NCBI GenBank assembly: GCA_046156035.1
Contig: JBJXEW010000030.1
Span: forward strand, 1 to 64,000
Reading direction: 5' to 3'
DNA from: JAEUIX01 sp046156035
Lineage (GTDB): Bacteria > Planctomycetota > Phycisphaerae > Phycisphaerales > UBA1924
DNA length: 64,000 bases
The notes under the pieces were generated by a model that was not told the origin of the DNA, did no database searches, and was given only the letters and a program-made list of their open reading frames with translations. The position numbers and the translations under genes were made by a program. Positions 54,007-61,864 of this stretch are shown one piece after another (position 1 is the first letter of the stretch; each line of letters starts with the position of its first letter).

Positions 54007-54641
54007 CGAGGTTGCTCCGAAGGCTGCCCGAGACGGCCGGCGGCGGTCTGCTCCGCAAGGTCGGCCAGCACCGTGCGCCACGCGCGTGCGGCATCGCTCA
54101 GTTCCCCCTCCAGCAGATCGGCCAGAAGCGACCAGTCCTGAGCCGATAACGCGGATTTCACCTGCTCAAGGCAGCCGGCAAGTTCCGTGGCCCGAGCCCG
54201 AAGCGGTCTGCCGGCCACCGAGACGCTGTCAAACGCCACGTTCAGGAGCGCGGGGCCCTGCTCCGACACACGCCTGACCGCGTCCCACACGGCCAGCGAG
54301 GAACCGATGAGTTCGAGACCCTCGGCCAGTTTGCCGCCGTGCAGAGCCTCGGCCGCGAGGGCCTGAATCTTCAGCACCTCTTCGAGCGCTTCGCGCGTAT
54401 CCATGAGGCTCGTCCGCACGAGTGCCCGTGGCTCGGCGGTCACGAAGCGCACGTCCCCATCTTCGAGCGGCGTGTCCGACGGTTCGTGCAGGTCGGCATC
54501 GGCGATCGCCACGCCATCCAGTTTGGCCTCGACGATCACACGCTGCCGCAACGACGCCGCATCGCGCCCCGCGGCCAGCGCAGCCGCCAGCGTCGGACGG
54601 GCGATCGGCACAACCTGCTCGTCAACGTACACACGCATCAT
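54003..54641 (-). CDS. Unrecognised protein of the GT2-ComF operon (b)
   Basis: A 212-residue protein. The first 75 residues (MMRVYVDEQVV ... LEDGDVRFVTAEP) resemble a small beta-grasp domain; the rest is helical. No family recognised. ATG at 54641, 38 bases after the LAB_N gene, and coupled to the next gene by GTGA. It is probably a partner of gene (a). Confidence 0.65.
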   Translation of the reverse strand: MMRVYVDEQVVPIARPTLAAALAAGRDAASLRQRVIVEAKLDGVAIADADLHEPSDTPLEDGDVRFVTAEPRALVRTSLMDTREALEEVLKIQALAAEALHGGKLAEGLELIGSSLAVWDAVRRVSEQGPALLNVAFDSVSVAGRPLRARATELAGCLEQVKSALSAQDWSLLADLLEGELSDAARAWRTVLADLAEQTAAGRLGQPSEQPR

Positions 54642-54679
54642 CAGCCATCATCCTTCAATCGGTCGGCCCGTGCAAGCGT

Positions 54680-55348
54680 TCACACGCTGGCCGTACCGCC
54701 GGCAGTCTGCGGCCCGCCCACGCCCGCGAGGCCTTGCGCGGGACGCTCGGCACGCCGCCGCTCCTTGCGGATGAGCCTGAGGTTACGGGCGTAGATGACC
54801 ACGCCGCTGGTCTGGCCCAGAACCCCGACAATATCCTGTCTCCAGGCGAAGTACGTGAAGAGCATGGCTCCACCAAAGAGGCTGAACCACCAGAAACTCT
54901 CGGGGACGTGGCTGAGCCGTTTCTTTTCGCTCTGCACCCACTGCACCATCATGCGGCCGAAGAAGAGCCCCTGCCCGGCCAAGCCCACGGCCACCCAGAC
55001 CACGCTGCCCCAGCCGCTGACGCCGAGCATCCGGAGTGCCACGTTGCCGGTCGCGTCCGAGACACGCGCGAGCGCATCGTCCCCGAACATTGCGCGAAAC
55101 TCCGCCGCGCTTACCACCCGCGCGGGTGCCGCCGCGGCGGTGCTGCCTGTCGGTGCAACAAGAAAGCGGAACGTCGGCTCGCCGCCCGCGACAGCGGGCA
55201 ACATCTCCAGTTCACCCTTCACGCCGGGAAGCGTGAATCGCCCCGTGAGCGCACCGGGCCGCACATCGTGCTTCAGGCTGGGGCCGTACACGGCCCACGC
55301 CCCCAGGAGCAGCAGCACGATCATCGCCGCCACGGGCCCCCACTTCAT
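54680..55348 (-). CDS. LAB_N (lipid A biosynthesis N-terminal) domain membrane protein
   Basis: A 222-residue membrane protein. One N-terminal helix (MIVLLLLGAWAVYG), an extracytoplasmic beta-rich part, then three helices matching LAB_N: VAVGLAGQGLFFGRMMVQWVQSEK, ESFWWFSLFGGAMLFTYFAW and DIVGVLGQTSGVVIYARNLRLI. LAB_N proteins sit beside GT2 enzymes in lipid-linked sugar transfer. ATG at 55348 overlaps the GT2 stop (ATGA). Confidence 0.87.
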   Translation of the reverse strand: MKWGPVAAMIVLLLLGAWAVYGPSLKHDVRPGALTGRFTLPGVKGELEMLPAVAGGEPTFRFLVAPTGSTAAAAPARVVSAAEFRAMFGDDALARVSDATGNVALRMLGVSGWGSVVWVAVGLAGQGLFFGRMMVQWVQSEKKRLSHVPESFWWFSLFGGAMLFTYFAWRQDIVGVLGQTSGVVIYARNLRLIRKERRRAERPAQGLAGVGGPQTAGGTASV

Positions 55349-56208
55349 CCGTGCGCTCCGGCCGTGCCGGCGGCGAGCGGCTTCACCTCCGTGTACGTCA
55401 CGGCCGGCGCGTCGGGCTGGGCGGTGCCGGGGGGCGCCTGCACCTCGCCCGCGGCCGTTGGCCTGCGGCGCGAGGCCATCCAGCGGACGGCGAAGCAGTC
55501 GACAAGGCCGGGAATCGCCCGCTGCGCGATGCCGAAGCCGTACTTCGTGACACCCGCCACGCGCGGCCGGTGCCGCACGGGCATCTCCACCACCCGGAAG
55601 CCCAAGCGGATTGCCGAGATGGGGATGAACCGGTGCATGCCGCGGAACTCGAGGGGCAGGGCGAGGGCGACCTCGCGGCGCATCACGCGAAGCGAGCAGC
55701 CGGTGTCGCGGACGGAATCACCCAAGATCAGCCCCCTCGCCCACCGGCCGACGGCGGAACCGAGTTTGCGAACCAGGTTGTCTCTGCGGGCGTGCGAGCG
55801 GTCGCCCTGCACCATGTCTGCCCCGCCCGTGCGCATGAGTTCCAGCATCGCGGGCAGGTCGGCGGGGTCGTTCTGCAGGTCCGCATCCATGGTGGCCACC
55901 AGCCGTCCCCGCGCGGCACGCACCCCCGCATGAAATGCTGCCGACTGCCCGCTGCCCCGGCCGGGGGGCGTCTGGGCCATGCAAATGCAACGCAGCCACG
56001 GGCGATCCCGCATCAGCCCAGCCACGGCCTGGCGGGTGCGGTCGGTCGAGCCATCATCCACGATCACCAACTCAAAGCGCAGGCCGCGCACGCCCGACAA
56101 GGCCCCGTACACCTGCGAGGCCAGCGCGGCGACGTTGTCCTGCTCGTTGTGGGCAGGTGCAACGACGCTGAGATCGAGCAACCCGGTTGGTCCGTCGGCA
56201 TCGGCCAT
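55345..56208 (-). CDS. Family 2 glycosyltransferase (polyprenyl-phosphate sugar synthase-like)
   Basis: A 287-residue GT-A enzyme like dolichol-phosphate mannosyltransferase or ArnC. VVAPAHNEQDNV, ELVIVDDGSTDRT, the DXD-type motif ATMDADLQNDPADLP and RHRPRVAGVTKYGFG are visible. No C-terminal transmembrane pair, unlike ArnC. Probably makes a lipid-phosphate sugar, used with the coupled LAB_N protein. ATG at 56208; first gene of the operon. Confidence 0.9.
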   Translation of the reverse strand: MADADGPTGLLDLSVVAPAHNEQDNVAALASQVYGALSGVRGLRFELVIVDDGSTDRTRQAVAGLMRDRPWLRCICMAQTPPGRGSGQSAAFHAGVRAARGRLVATMDADLQNDPADLPAMLELMRTGGADMVQGDRSHARRDNLVRKLGSAVGRWARGLILGDSVRDTGCSLRVMRREVALALPLEFRGMHRFIPISAIRLGFRVVEMPVRHRPRVAGVTKYGFGIAQRAIPGLVDCFAVRWMASRRRPTAAGEVQAPPGTAQPDAPAVTYTEVKPLAAGTAGAHG

Positions 56209-56285
56209 GAGAGGCGGAATCTTAGGGTTGCCGGGTGACTGGGGCCGCGCAGACGCGACGCATTCTCACCTATACTCGCCCCGCC

Positions 56286-56678
56286 ATGCACGTGCCCCCC
56301 ATCAATGCCGCCACCGCCACCATGAAGGTTCGCTTTCTGATGGAGGATCCGGAGGGCCTCACCGGCCGCGCCGAGCCGGATGTGGCCGTGCCCGCCAACC
56401 CGCGCCTCAACCTGCTTGAAGTGGCCCTGGGCAACGGCGTGAACATCGAGCACGCGTGCGGCGGTGTGTGCGCCTGCTCCACCTGCCACGTGTATGTGGA
56501 GAAGGGCGCCGAGTTCCTGAGCGAATCGACCGAGGCCGAAGAGGACCGCGTGGAGGAGGCCCCCGGCCTGCAGCGCAACAGCCGCCTGGCGTGCCAGTGC
56601 GTGATCCAGAGCGCGGGCGAGATCGTGGTGCGCATCCCGTCGTGGAACCGCAACGCCGTCAAGGAAGTGCCGCACTAA
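56286..56678 (+). CDS. fdx: Adrenodoxin-type [2Fe-2S] ferredoxin (ISC ferredoxin)
   Basis: A 130-residue electron carrier for iron-sulphur cluster assembly. Cluster ligands: HACGGVCACSTCHVYV (C-x5-C-x2-C) and the fourth Cys in LACQCVI, at about 57-105. EFLSESTEAEEDRVEEAPGLQ is the usual acidic partner-binding loop. ATG at 56286; another ATG (MKVRF) 12 codons in is possible. iscX follows 43 bases later. iscS and iscU are not in the window. Confidence 0.92.
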   Translation: MHVPPINAATATMKVRFLMEDPEGLTGRAEPDVAVPANPRLNLLEVALGNGVNIEHACGGVCACSTCHVYVEKGAEFLSESTEAEEDRVEEAPGLQRNSRLACQCVIQSAGEIVVRIPSWNRNAVKEVPH

Positions 56679-56721
56679 AGCGGCCCACGCCGCGCGGCAC
56701 GCAGGCGTATTGGTGTTCACC

Positions 56722-56958
56722 ATGCCCCAATCCCGCACTTTCGGCTGGCTTGAAGTGGAAACGATCGCGGAGCGCCTGTTCGAGGCCCACCCGGGCGTGG
56801 ACCCGCTCTCGCTGCGCTTCGTGGCCCTGCGGCAACTCGTGGAGGCCCTGCCCGACTTCCGCGAAGAACCGGGTCACCCCGTGAACGAGAAGATTCTGGA
56901 GACGATCCAGATGCGCTGGCACGAAGAGTTCACAGATGCGCCGCCGCGGGATGAGTGA
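56722..56958 (+). CDS. iscX: Fe-S cluster assembly protein IscX
   Basis: A 78-residue small acidic protein that binds IscS and regulates cluster assembly. Seen: TIAERLFEAHPGVDPLSLRFVALRQLVEAL, NEKILETIQMRWHEEF; matches the IscX core in length and pattern. ATG at 56722 (a GTG at 56710 is possible). Just downstream of fdx. Confidence 0.87.
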   Translation: MPQSRTFGWLEVETIAERLFEAHPGVDPLSLRFVALRQLVEALPDFREEPGHPVNEKILETIQMRWHEEFTDAPPRDE

Positions 56959-56973
56959 GCGGCGAGACCGAAG

Positions 56974-57043
56974 GCACTGGGCACTGGGCACTGGGCACTG
57001 GGCATTGGGCACTGGGCACTGGGCACTGGGCACTGGGCACCGG
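56974..57043. repeat. Tandem heptanucleotide GCACTGG x10
   Basis: Ten direct copies of GCACTGG, eight perfect, one GCATTGG and a last GCACCGG, between convergent iscX and dinB-like genes. A family-C-like repeat follows at 57064-57090. The minus strand reads CPVPSAQCPVPSAQ if translated, but no gene is likely. Confidence 0.9.
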
Positions 57044-57063
57044 TGTTGTGCTGGCGCCTGCGA

Positions 57064-57090
57064 ACCCGTCGCTGACGCTCCGGGCTCGTT
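57064..57090. repeat. Repeat family C-like sequence, intergenic
   Basis: CCCGTCGCTGACGCTCCGGG followed by CTCGTTG, similar to 35597-35620 (CCCTCGCTCACGCTCGGGG) with several changes. It lies between the heptamer array and the dinB-like stop. Confidence 0.5.
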
Positions 57091-57104
57091 GGACGGCTCC
57101 ACGC

Positions 57105-57653
57105 TCACGCCCCCAGCATCTTCGCCACCTTGCGGTTGAGGTACCACGCGTGGTGTTCAAGGTGCCACGTCGTGAGTTCGAGCATCGTGCGCAGGGTGAG
57201 GGCGCCCCGCACGGGGTGCAAGCCCTGGCGTTTGAGCCCGCCCGGCGGCAGCGAAGCCAGCCACTCACCGATCCATTGACGCTCCGTGTGCACCACCGCG
57301 ATGAATGCGCCCACGGACGGCCGCGTGCCGTTGGCCGCCGCGCCGTACAGCCCAGCATCAATAAACGCGTTCTCATCCCACAGCGCAAACACCGGGTTCT
57401 CTTCCCCCACCGCCCTGCGCATGCGGTGGTTCCAGACCGGGTCCGCATCCGCCATGTGCCCCAGCAGCACGCGGCAGGGCCAGCGGCCCACGTTCGCATC
57501 CGGCAGAAAGGCCGTGTCCAGTTGCTCGTCGGTCAGTTTCACCACACGCGGGTCGTAATTCTCCACACCGACGCGGAAGCGTGCGATCAACTCGCCATCC
57601 GGCAGCGGCGCGAGCGCGGCGAGTTCAACGTGCGGACCGGCGGGGTTCATCAT
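57105..57653 (-). CDS. DinB/YfiT-like metalloprotein
   Basis: A 182-residue four-helix-bundle protein with the three-His metal site pattern of DinB: VLLGHMADADPVWNHRM, and HLEHHAWYLNRKV at the C-terminus. Family members include thiol-dependent transferases and hydrolases; substrate unknown. ATG at 57653, 44 bases after the OppC stop on the same strand. Confidence 0.8.
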   Translation of the reverse strand: MMNPAGPHVELAALAPLPDGELIARFRVGVENYDPRVVKLTDEQLDTAFLPDANVGRWPCRVLLGHMADADPVWNHRMRRAVGEENPVFALWDENAFIDAGLYGAAANGTRPSVGAFIAVVHTERQWIGEWLASLPPGGLKRQGLHPVRGALTLRTMLELTTWHLEHHAWYLNRKVAKMLGA

Positions 57654-57697
57654 GGGCGTGTCTCCGGAAGAATCTCAAACGGGCACCGCGACCGAGA

Positions 57698-58861
57698 TCA
57701 GCGGCCCCGCGGGTCGAGGCGTTCTCGCAGGGCCTCGCCGACAAAGTTCAGTGCGATGAGCGTGGCCGCGAGGAGCAAACACGGAAAGAGCAGCAACCAC
57801 CAGCGCACCTCGATGGGGTTGAGCACGCTCAACCCCTCCGCCGTCAGGTTCCCCCAACTGGGCATGGGGGCACGCACACCGATGCCCAGGAAACTCAGAA
57901 AACTCTCCTGCAGAATGGCCTGCGGCACCGTGAGTGTGGCATAGACGACGATCGGCCCCGCAAGGTTCGGCAGAAGGTGGCGGAAAAACAGGCGCGGCCC
58001 CGGCACACCAATCGCCCGCGCCGCCTCGATGAACGGCCGGCTGCGCAAACTGAGCACCTGCCCACGCACCACGCGGGCCATGGTGAGCCAACTCACGCCG
58101 CCGATCGCCACCAGCAGCGTGCCGATGCCGATCATGTTGCGTGTGCCCTCGCTCAACATTCCCCCCCCCACCCCCACCGCACTCGCGGCCACGTGGCGAT
58201 CGACCACCGCATCCACCGCCACGGCCAGCAGCACCACCAGCAGCACATACGGCAGGCCGTAGAGCACATCCACGATGCGCATCATCACCCCGTCGATGCG
58301 TCCGCCCAGCCACCCCGCGGTGGCGCCGTAGGCCGTGCCGATGAGTACGGAGATCATCGCCGCGGCGAGGCCGATGCCCAGCGAGATGGTGCCCCCGGCC
58401 AGGCAGCGCACGAGCAGGTCTCGCCCAAGCAGATCGGCCCCGATCCAATATCGCGGACGTGCCGCGCTGGCGCTCGCTTCGTCGGGGACAAATCCAGAAT
58501 CGCGCAGTTCCTCTGCGCGCAGCCCCCCGCCCCGCCGCGTCGCCTCGGCCTGCGTCGCCAGCCACGCTCCGGCCGCGTGGAGGGTGCGTTGTTCCTGCTC
58601 GCTGTGGCGTGCCCACCACGGCGGCAGCAGGCGGGCTTCCTTCACCTGTGAGTCGTATCGCGGGCCGATGCCGTCTGAGCCGAAGGTGTAGGGCGTGCTG
58701 AGCACGCACGCGCCGACGATGACCACGAGCAGCGCGAGGCCGATGAGGCCCAACGGCCCCACGCGGCGCAAGGCGCGCCACGGGGCGGCGATGTGCCGCG
58801 TGCCGCGCGGGGCTGCGGCGCCCAGGGGCCTCTCAACATTCGTCGCCGCGTCGCTGGTCAT
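57698..58861 (-). CDS. ABC transporter permease, OppC/DppC type
   Basis: A 387-residue inner-membrane permease of peptide/nickel-type importers. One N-terminal helix, a 90-residue extracytoplasmic insert (HSEQEQRTLHAAGAWLATQAE), GADLLGRDLLVRCLAGGTISLGIGLAAA (start of the permease domain) and the EAA loop EAARAIGVPGPRLFFRHLLPN. No OppB, OppA or ATPase gene adjacent in the window. ATG at 58861. Confidence 0.9.
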   Translation of the reverse strand: MTSDAATNVERPLGAAAPRGTRHIAAPWRALRRVGPLGLIGLALLVVIVGACVLSTPYTFGSDGIGPRYDSQVKEARLLPPWWARHSEQEQRTLHAAGAWLATQAEATRRGGGLRAEELRDSGFVPDEASASAARPRYWIGADLLGRDLLVRCLAGGTISLGIGLAAAMISVLIGTAYGATAGWLGGRIDGVMMRIVDVLYGLPYVLLVVLLAVAVDAVVDRHVAASAVGVGGGMLSEGTRNMIGIGTLLVAIGGVSWLTMARVVRGQVLSLRSRPFIEAARAIGVPGPRLFFRHLLPNLAGPIVVYATLTVPQAILQESFLSFLGIGVRAPMPSWGNLTAEGLSVLNPIEVRWWLLLFPCLLLAATLIALNFVGEALRERLDPRGR

Positions 58862-58907
58862 GCCACGCGCAGCGTAGCGAAGGAGCCCGCGGTGAGCGGT
58901 GCGCCCA

Positions 58908-59444
58908 TCACTTCACCGGCTTGGGCACATGCTGATCGATCAGGATCGGGTTCCCGTCCGGGTCGCTCAGCATCAGGCTCGCCGTGCCGGTTGATGCTTC
59001 GTCGGCCGCGAGCGTCGGGGTGAGGCCCGCGGCCTTGAGCCTGCGCTGAATCTCGCGCACGTCGTCAAAGTCTGTCAGCGTGGTGCAGTTGCGGTCCCAG
59101 CCGGGGTTGTAGGTGAGCATGTTCTTCTCGAACATGCCCTGGAAGAGGCCGATGGTGCTGGTCTCGTTCTGCATGATCACCATGTTCGGCGCGACGATGC
59201 CGGGAAGGGCCTTGAACCCGAGTTTCTCGTAGAACGCCCGCGACGCGGCGAGGTCTTTGACGGCGAGACTGACCGAGAAGTTTCCGAGACGCATGGGTGA
59301 CTCTCCCTTGGCCTGATTGGCACTGGCCTGCCCCCCCGCAGCGGCCCCGCCGACGGCCCCGGCGGCGGTGATGGAGGTGATGGAGGAACTGGCCGCGAAG
59401 CCGCCGAGGAAGCACACGATGACGCTGAGGGCGAGGTGTTTCAT
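58908..59444 (-). CDS. Exported VOC-family (glyoxalase-like) protein
   Basis: A 178-residue protein with a signal-like leader (LALSVIVCFLGGFAASSSIT) and a VOC domain (MRLGNFSVSLAVKDLAASRAFYEKLGFKAL ... SLMLSDPDGNPILIDQHVP). VOC folds bind metals and include glyoxalases, dioxygenases and resistance proteins; the exact role is open. ATG at 59444. The leader is unusual for the family and may anchor it. Confidence 0.83.
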   Translation of the reverse strand: MKHLALSVIVCFLGGFAASSSITSITAAGAVGGAAAGGQASANQAKGESPMRLGNFSVSLAVKDLAASRAFYEKLGFKALPGIVAPNMVIMQNETSTIGLFQGMFEKNMLTYNPGWDRNCTTLTDFDDVREIQRRLKAAGLTPTLAADEASTGTASLMLSDPDGNPILIDQHVPKPVK

Positions 59445-59527
59445 TGATGGCTCCCTGCCTGGTGACACGTGCGACCGCTCGGGCCGTGCCCGGTGGACTC
59501 CGGCTCCGGCTGTCCGCTCGCGGCTAA

Positions 59528-59601
59528 TCAGGGCGACTGGATTCGAACCAGCGACCTCGAGGACCCAAACCACGCGCTCTACCAAGCTGAGCTACGCCCT
59601 G
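59528..59601 (-). tRNA. tRNA-Pro (anticodon UGG)
   Basis: A 74-base cloverleaf with acceptor CAGGGCG/CGCCCTG (7 perfect pairs), D arm GCTCAGCTTGGTAGAGC, anticodon loop TTTGGGT and T loop TTCGAAT; discriminator A; no encoded CCA. The anticodon TGG reads proline codons. Confidence 0.92.
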
Positions 59602-59673
59602 AAAGAAGAAACCAAGATGTCGCGCCGACCTGTGCCCCCTGCGACCACTCGCGGCGGCACGAACCGAACGCAA

Positions 59674-59746
59674 AGCCGGCGGTCGGACTCGAACCGACGA
59701 CCTGCGCTTTACAAAAGCGCTGCTCTACCAACTGAGCTAAGCCGGC
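59674..59746 (-). tRNA. tRNA-Thr (anticodon UGU)
   Basis: A 73-base cloverleaf: acceptor GCCGGC(T)/(C)GCCGGC with a mismatch at pair 7-66, D arm GCTCAGTTGGTAGAGC, anticodon stem GCGCT/AGCGC with loop TTTGTAA, T arm GTCGGTTCGAGTCCGAC; discriminator U. The 5' region GCCGGCTTAGCTCA matches bacterial tRNA-Thr. 72 bases upstream of tRNA-Pro on the same strand. Confidence 0.92.
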
Positions 59747-59882
59747 AACGCGGCGAGAGTTTAGGGGGCGAGCGTCGTCCGCGATGTGCGTGGCTTGGGG
59801 TTCTACCCCGACGGCAAGGTGTGTGCCCCGCGTGGGTTCGTCCGCGTCCCGTCTCGTGGCCCTCCTTCGTGTTCGTCGCGGC

Positions 59883-60362
59883 CTATGTGGGCGTCTTCGC
59901 GGTTGATGTGCCCGTTGCTGGCGCGCTGCACTCGGCGCACACCGCCCCGGGCGCGAGCCCGGCCCGGTCGTAGCCACACCGGGCGCACAGGCCAAGGCGC
60001 GCCGCCCGGCGTGCCACGGCGTCCCAACGCCAGGCGACGGCGGTGGGGATCAGGACCAGCGCGAGGGGCATCCAGAGTGGCAGCGCGCATATGCCAAACG
60101 CTGTGTCCCGTGTCCAGTAGAGCCACCAGAAACTCCGGATCATCACCAAGTCGTGCGGCTCGACAACGGCGACCCGCTCCAACTGCGGCTCCGGATCCCA
60201 AAGGACGACAACGGCACCGCCCTTGGTGCCCAGAAGCCACGCGGGGCTCGCGTCGTAGATGACGGCGGGAACCGTGGCCGCGGCCCACGCCACTCCCACC
60301 AACAGGCACAGCGCCGCGCCTCCCCACTTCACGGCCTTGCGGGTTCGCGGGCAGCGTCGCAT
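59883..60362 (-). CDS. Membrane protein with a CGYD-type zinc ribbon
   Basis: A 159-residue protein: a hydrophobic segment near the N-terminus (AALCLLVGVAWAAATVPAVIY), a second at about 95-112, and a C-terminal zinc ribbon LCARCGYDRAGLAPGAVCAEC. The CxxCGYDxxGL...CxxC pattern is common in planctomycete membrane proteins of unknown function. ATG at 60362. Confidence 0.75.
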   Translation of the reverse strand: MRRCPRTRKAVKWGGAALCLLVGVAWAAATVPAVIYDASPAWLLGTKGGAVVVLWDPEPQLERVAVVEPHDLVMIRSFWWLYWTRDTAFGICALPLWMPLALVLIPTAVAWRWDAVARRAARLGLCARCGYDRAGLAPGAVCAECSAPATGTSTAKTPT

Positions 60363-60446
60363 GGCCCAATCGTACTTGCGCGCGGCCGCGCGGGCGGTCC
60401 GTTCGCCGCAGTGGTGGGCATCGTGGCCACCCCTGCCGCAGCGCGG

Positions 60447-61175
60447 CTACCGCCCTCGGAGGACTCCCTGCGCGGCGGCCCACGTCCGCCACTGGTCGCT
60501 CTCGCCGCGCATGACGACTTCCTGGAGCATTGCCAGCGTTCGGTCGTCGGCGCGGCCGGAGCGGAGTTGCAGGCGCACGAGGCCCTGCGTGACCGCGAGG
60601 TGGTTCGGGTACACCTCCAGCGCTGCGTCATAGGTGGCGAGGGCATCGTCGGTGCGGCCGGCCCGTTCGAGCGTGAGGGCGAGGTTCACACGCGGGTCCG
60701 GGTGGCCGGGGAGGAGTTTTTTAGCCCACTCGAACTCGCTCGCGGCCTCGTACAGATCGCCGCGGGTGAGCAGCAGCGTGCCCAGGTTGTTGTGGGCCGG
60801 GCCGTTGTAGAGATCGAGCGCCAGCGCCTCGCGCAGCAACTTCTCGGCCGCGGCGGGGTCGGTGTCGATCACCTCCGCGGCACGGCGGGCGAGTTGCTCG
60901 GACGCGGCGGTGTCGCGCGGCAGACCGCCCATGTCGGTGTAGGGGCTTGTGGAATAGCCGCCAGTCTGCGTGCAGCCGGTGAGCGCGAGCAATGCGGCCA
61001 CAACGAGCGCGGCGGTGAGCATGGTGGCACACACACAACGAAGAGACGATTCCAAATCCGAACAAGACTTGCCCACCCCCCGCCCCCTCCCTCTGGGAGG
61101 GGGTGTTCTGCAACCATCTCTCACGAGCGCGGTCTGCGTGCAGCGTGCGGCGGTGGCGGCGAATGAATGCGTCAT
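60447..61175 (-). CDS. TPR lipoprotein of the secretion operon
   Basis: A 242-residue lipoprotein. The lipobox LLALTGCTQ follows a hydrophobic core (MLTAALVVAALLA), and three or more TPR units follow (GPAHNNLGTLLLTRGDLYEAASEFEWAKK ... DPRVNLALTLERAGRTDDALATYDAALE). The first 50 residues contain a family-B repeat (TPPPRGRGRG) that splits the leader: without it, MTHSFAATAARC would join VCATMLTAAL. The 61175 start overlaps the previous gene (ATGA); an internal ATG at 61022 could also be used. Resembles pilotin-like or PilF-type assembly lipoproteins. Confidence 0.75.
   Translation of the reverse strand: MTHSFAATAARCTQTALVRDGCRTPPPRGRGRGVGKSCSDLESSLRCVCATMLTAALVVAALLALTGCTQTGGYSTSPYTDMGGLPRDTAASEQLARRAAEVIDTDPAAAEKLLREALALDLYNGPAHNNLGTLLLTRGDLYEAASEFEWAKKLLPGHPDPRVNLALTLERAGRTDDALATYDAALEVYPNHLAVTQGLVRLQLRSGRADDRTLAMLQEVVMRGESDQWRTWAAAQGVLRGR
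61083..61103. repeat. Palindromic repeat family B, copy 2
   Basis: CCCCTCCCTCTGGGAGGGG with one more C/G pair on each side: 9-bp arms and a TCT loop. It lies in the leader of the TPR lipoprotein gene. About 35 bases, including the 5' flank CCCACCCCCC, match copy 3. Confidence 0.88.
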
Positions 61176-61864
61176 GGCTTGGCTCCCGTGATCGGCGAGG
61201 CTGTGGGCGCGGGGGCGCGTGCGGGGCCGGGCAAGAGGGGAGAGTTCGAGCCGCGCCGCTGTGGCCCCGCGTTTGAGGGTGCGGTCGCGGATGTTGCGGG
61301 CGTTGGGGACGCGGGCCGCTCCGGCTTGGACAGGGCGAGCGTCTCGGCCGCGAGTTGGATGCGCAGGGGCAGGTCGCCCCCATTGGGCGAAGTGCCCTCG
61401 ATTGGAGCGATCTCGACCGAAGTGACGGTCCACGCTTCCAGCCGCTGGCGGAAGTGCCCGAGGAATGTGCCCAGTTGCGGCAGCGTGAGGCCCGCGAGCG
61501 CCAGGTTCGCGCGTCGCCGCAGCACGCGCGGCTCCGACGATGCCGGATGAGCCGCGGGGCCGGAGGAAGCACCTTCGTCACCCGACGCCGCGAGCGAGAC
61601 AAGCGTTGCCGGTGGCAGACCCGACGCGGCCAGCACGGCCGCAACATCCTGCGCCAGGCCGGAACCGGTTGGGGCACGATGCGTCCACCCCGGGAGCGCG
61701 CGTTGCAGGTCGGCCATGCGGCGGGCCAATTCCTCTGCGCTGGCGAGTTGGTCGAGGCGTGCTTGCGCTGCCGATCGTGCCGACCACGATGCCGGCGCGA
61801 ACCACGCCAGCGGCGCGCCCGCCACCACGGCGGCAACGAACCACAGGGCCACGGGCGAGCGCAT
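61172..61864 (-). CDS. GspM/PilO-like inner-membrane protein
   Basis: A 230-residue bitopic protein: transmembrane helix at 6-24 (ALWFVAAVVAGAPLAWFA), a short coiled coil (AQARLDQLASAEELARRMADLQRAL), then a ferredoxin-like domain with LALAGLTLPQLGTFLGHFRQRL. The size and layout fit GspM or PilO. ATG at 61864 overlaps the stop of the GspL-like gene by one base (TGATG). Family assignment rests on topology and context. Confidence 0.65.
   Translation of the reverse strand: MRSPVALWFVAAVVAGAPLAWFAPASWSARSAAQARLDQLASAEELARRMADLQRALPGWTHRAPTGSGLAQDVAAVLAASGLPPATLVSLAASGDEGASSGPAAHPASSEPRVLRRRANLALAGLTLPQLGTFLGHFRQRLEAWTVTSVEIAPIEGTSPNGGDLPLRIQLAAETLALSKPERPASPTPATSATAPSNAGPQRRGSNSPLLPGPARAPAPTASPITGAKP

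Noticed and set aside
56974..57043. CRISPR array
   Set aside because: The heptamer is a pure tandem repeat without spacers, and no cas genes are near.
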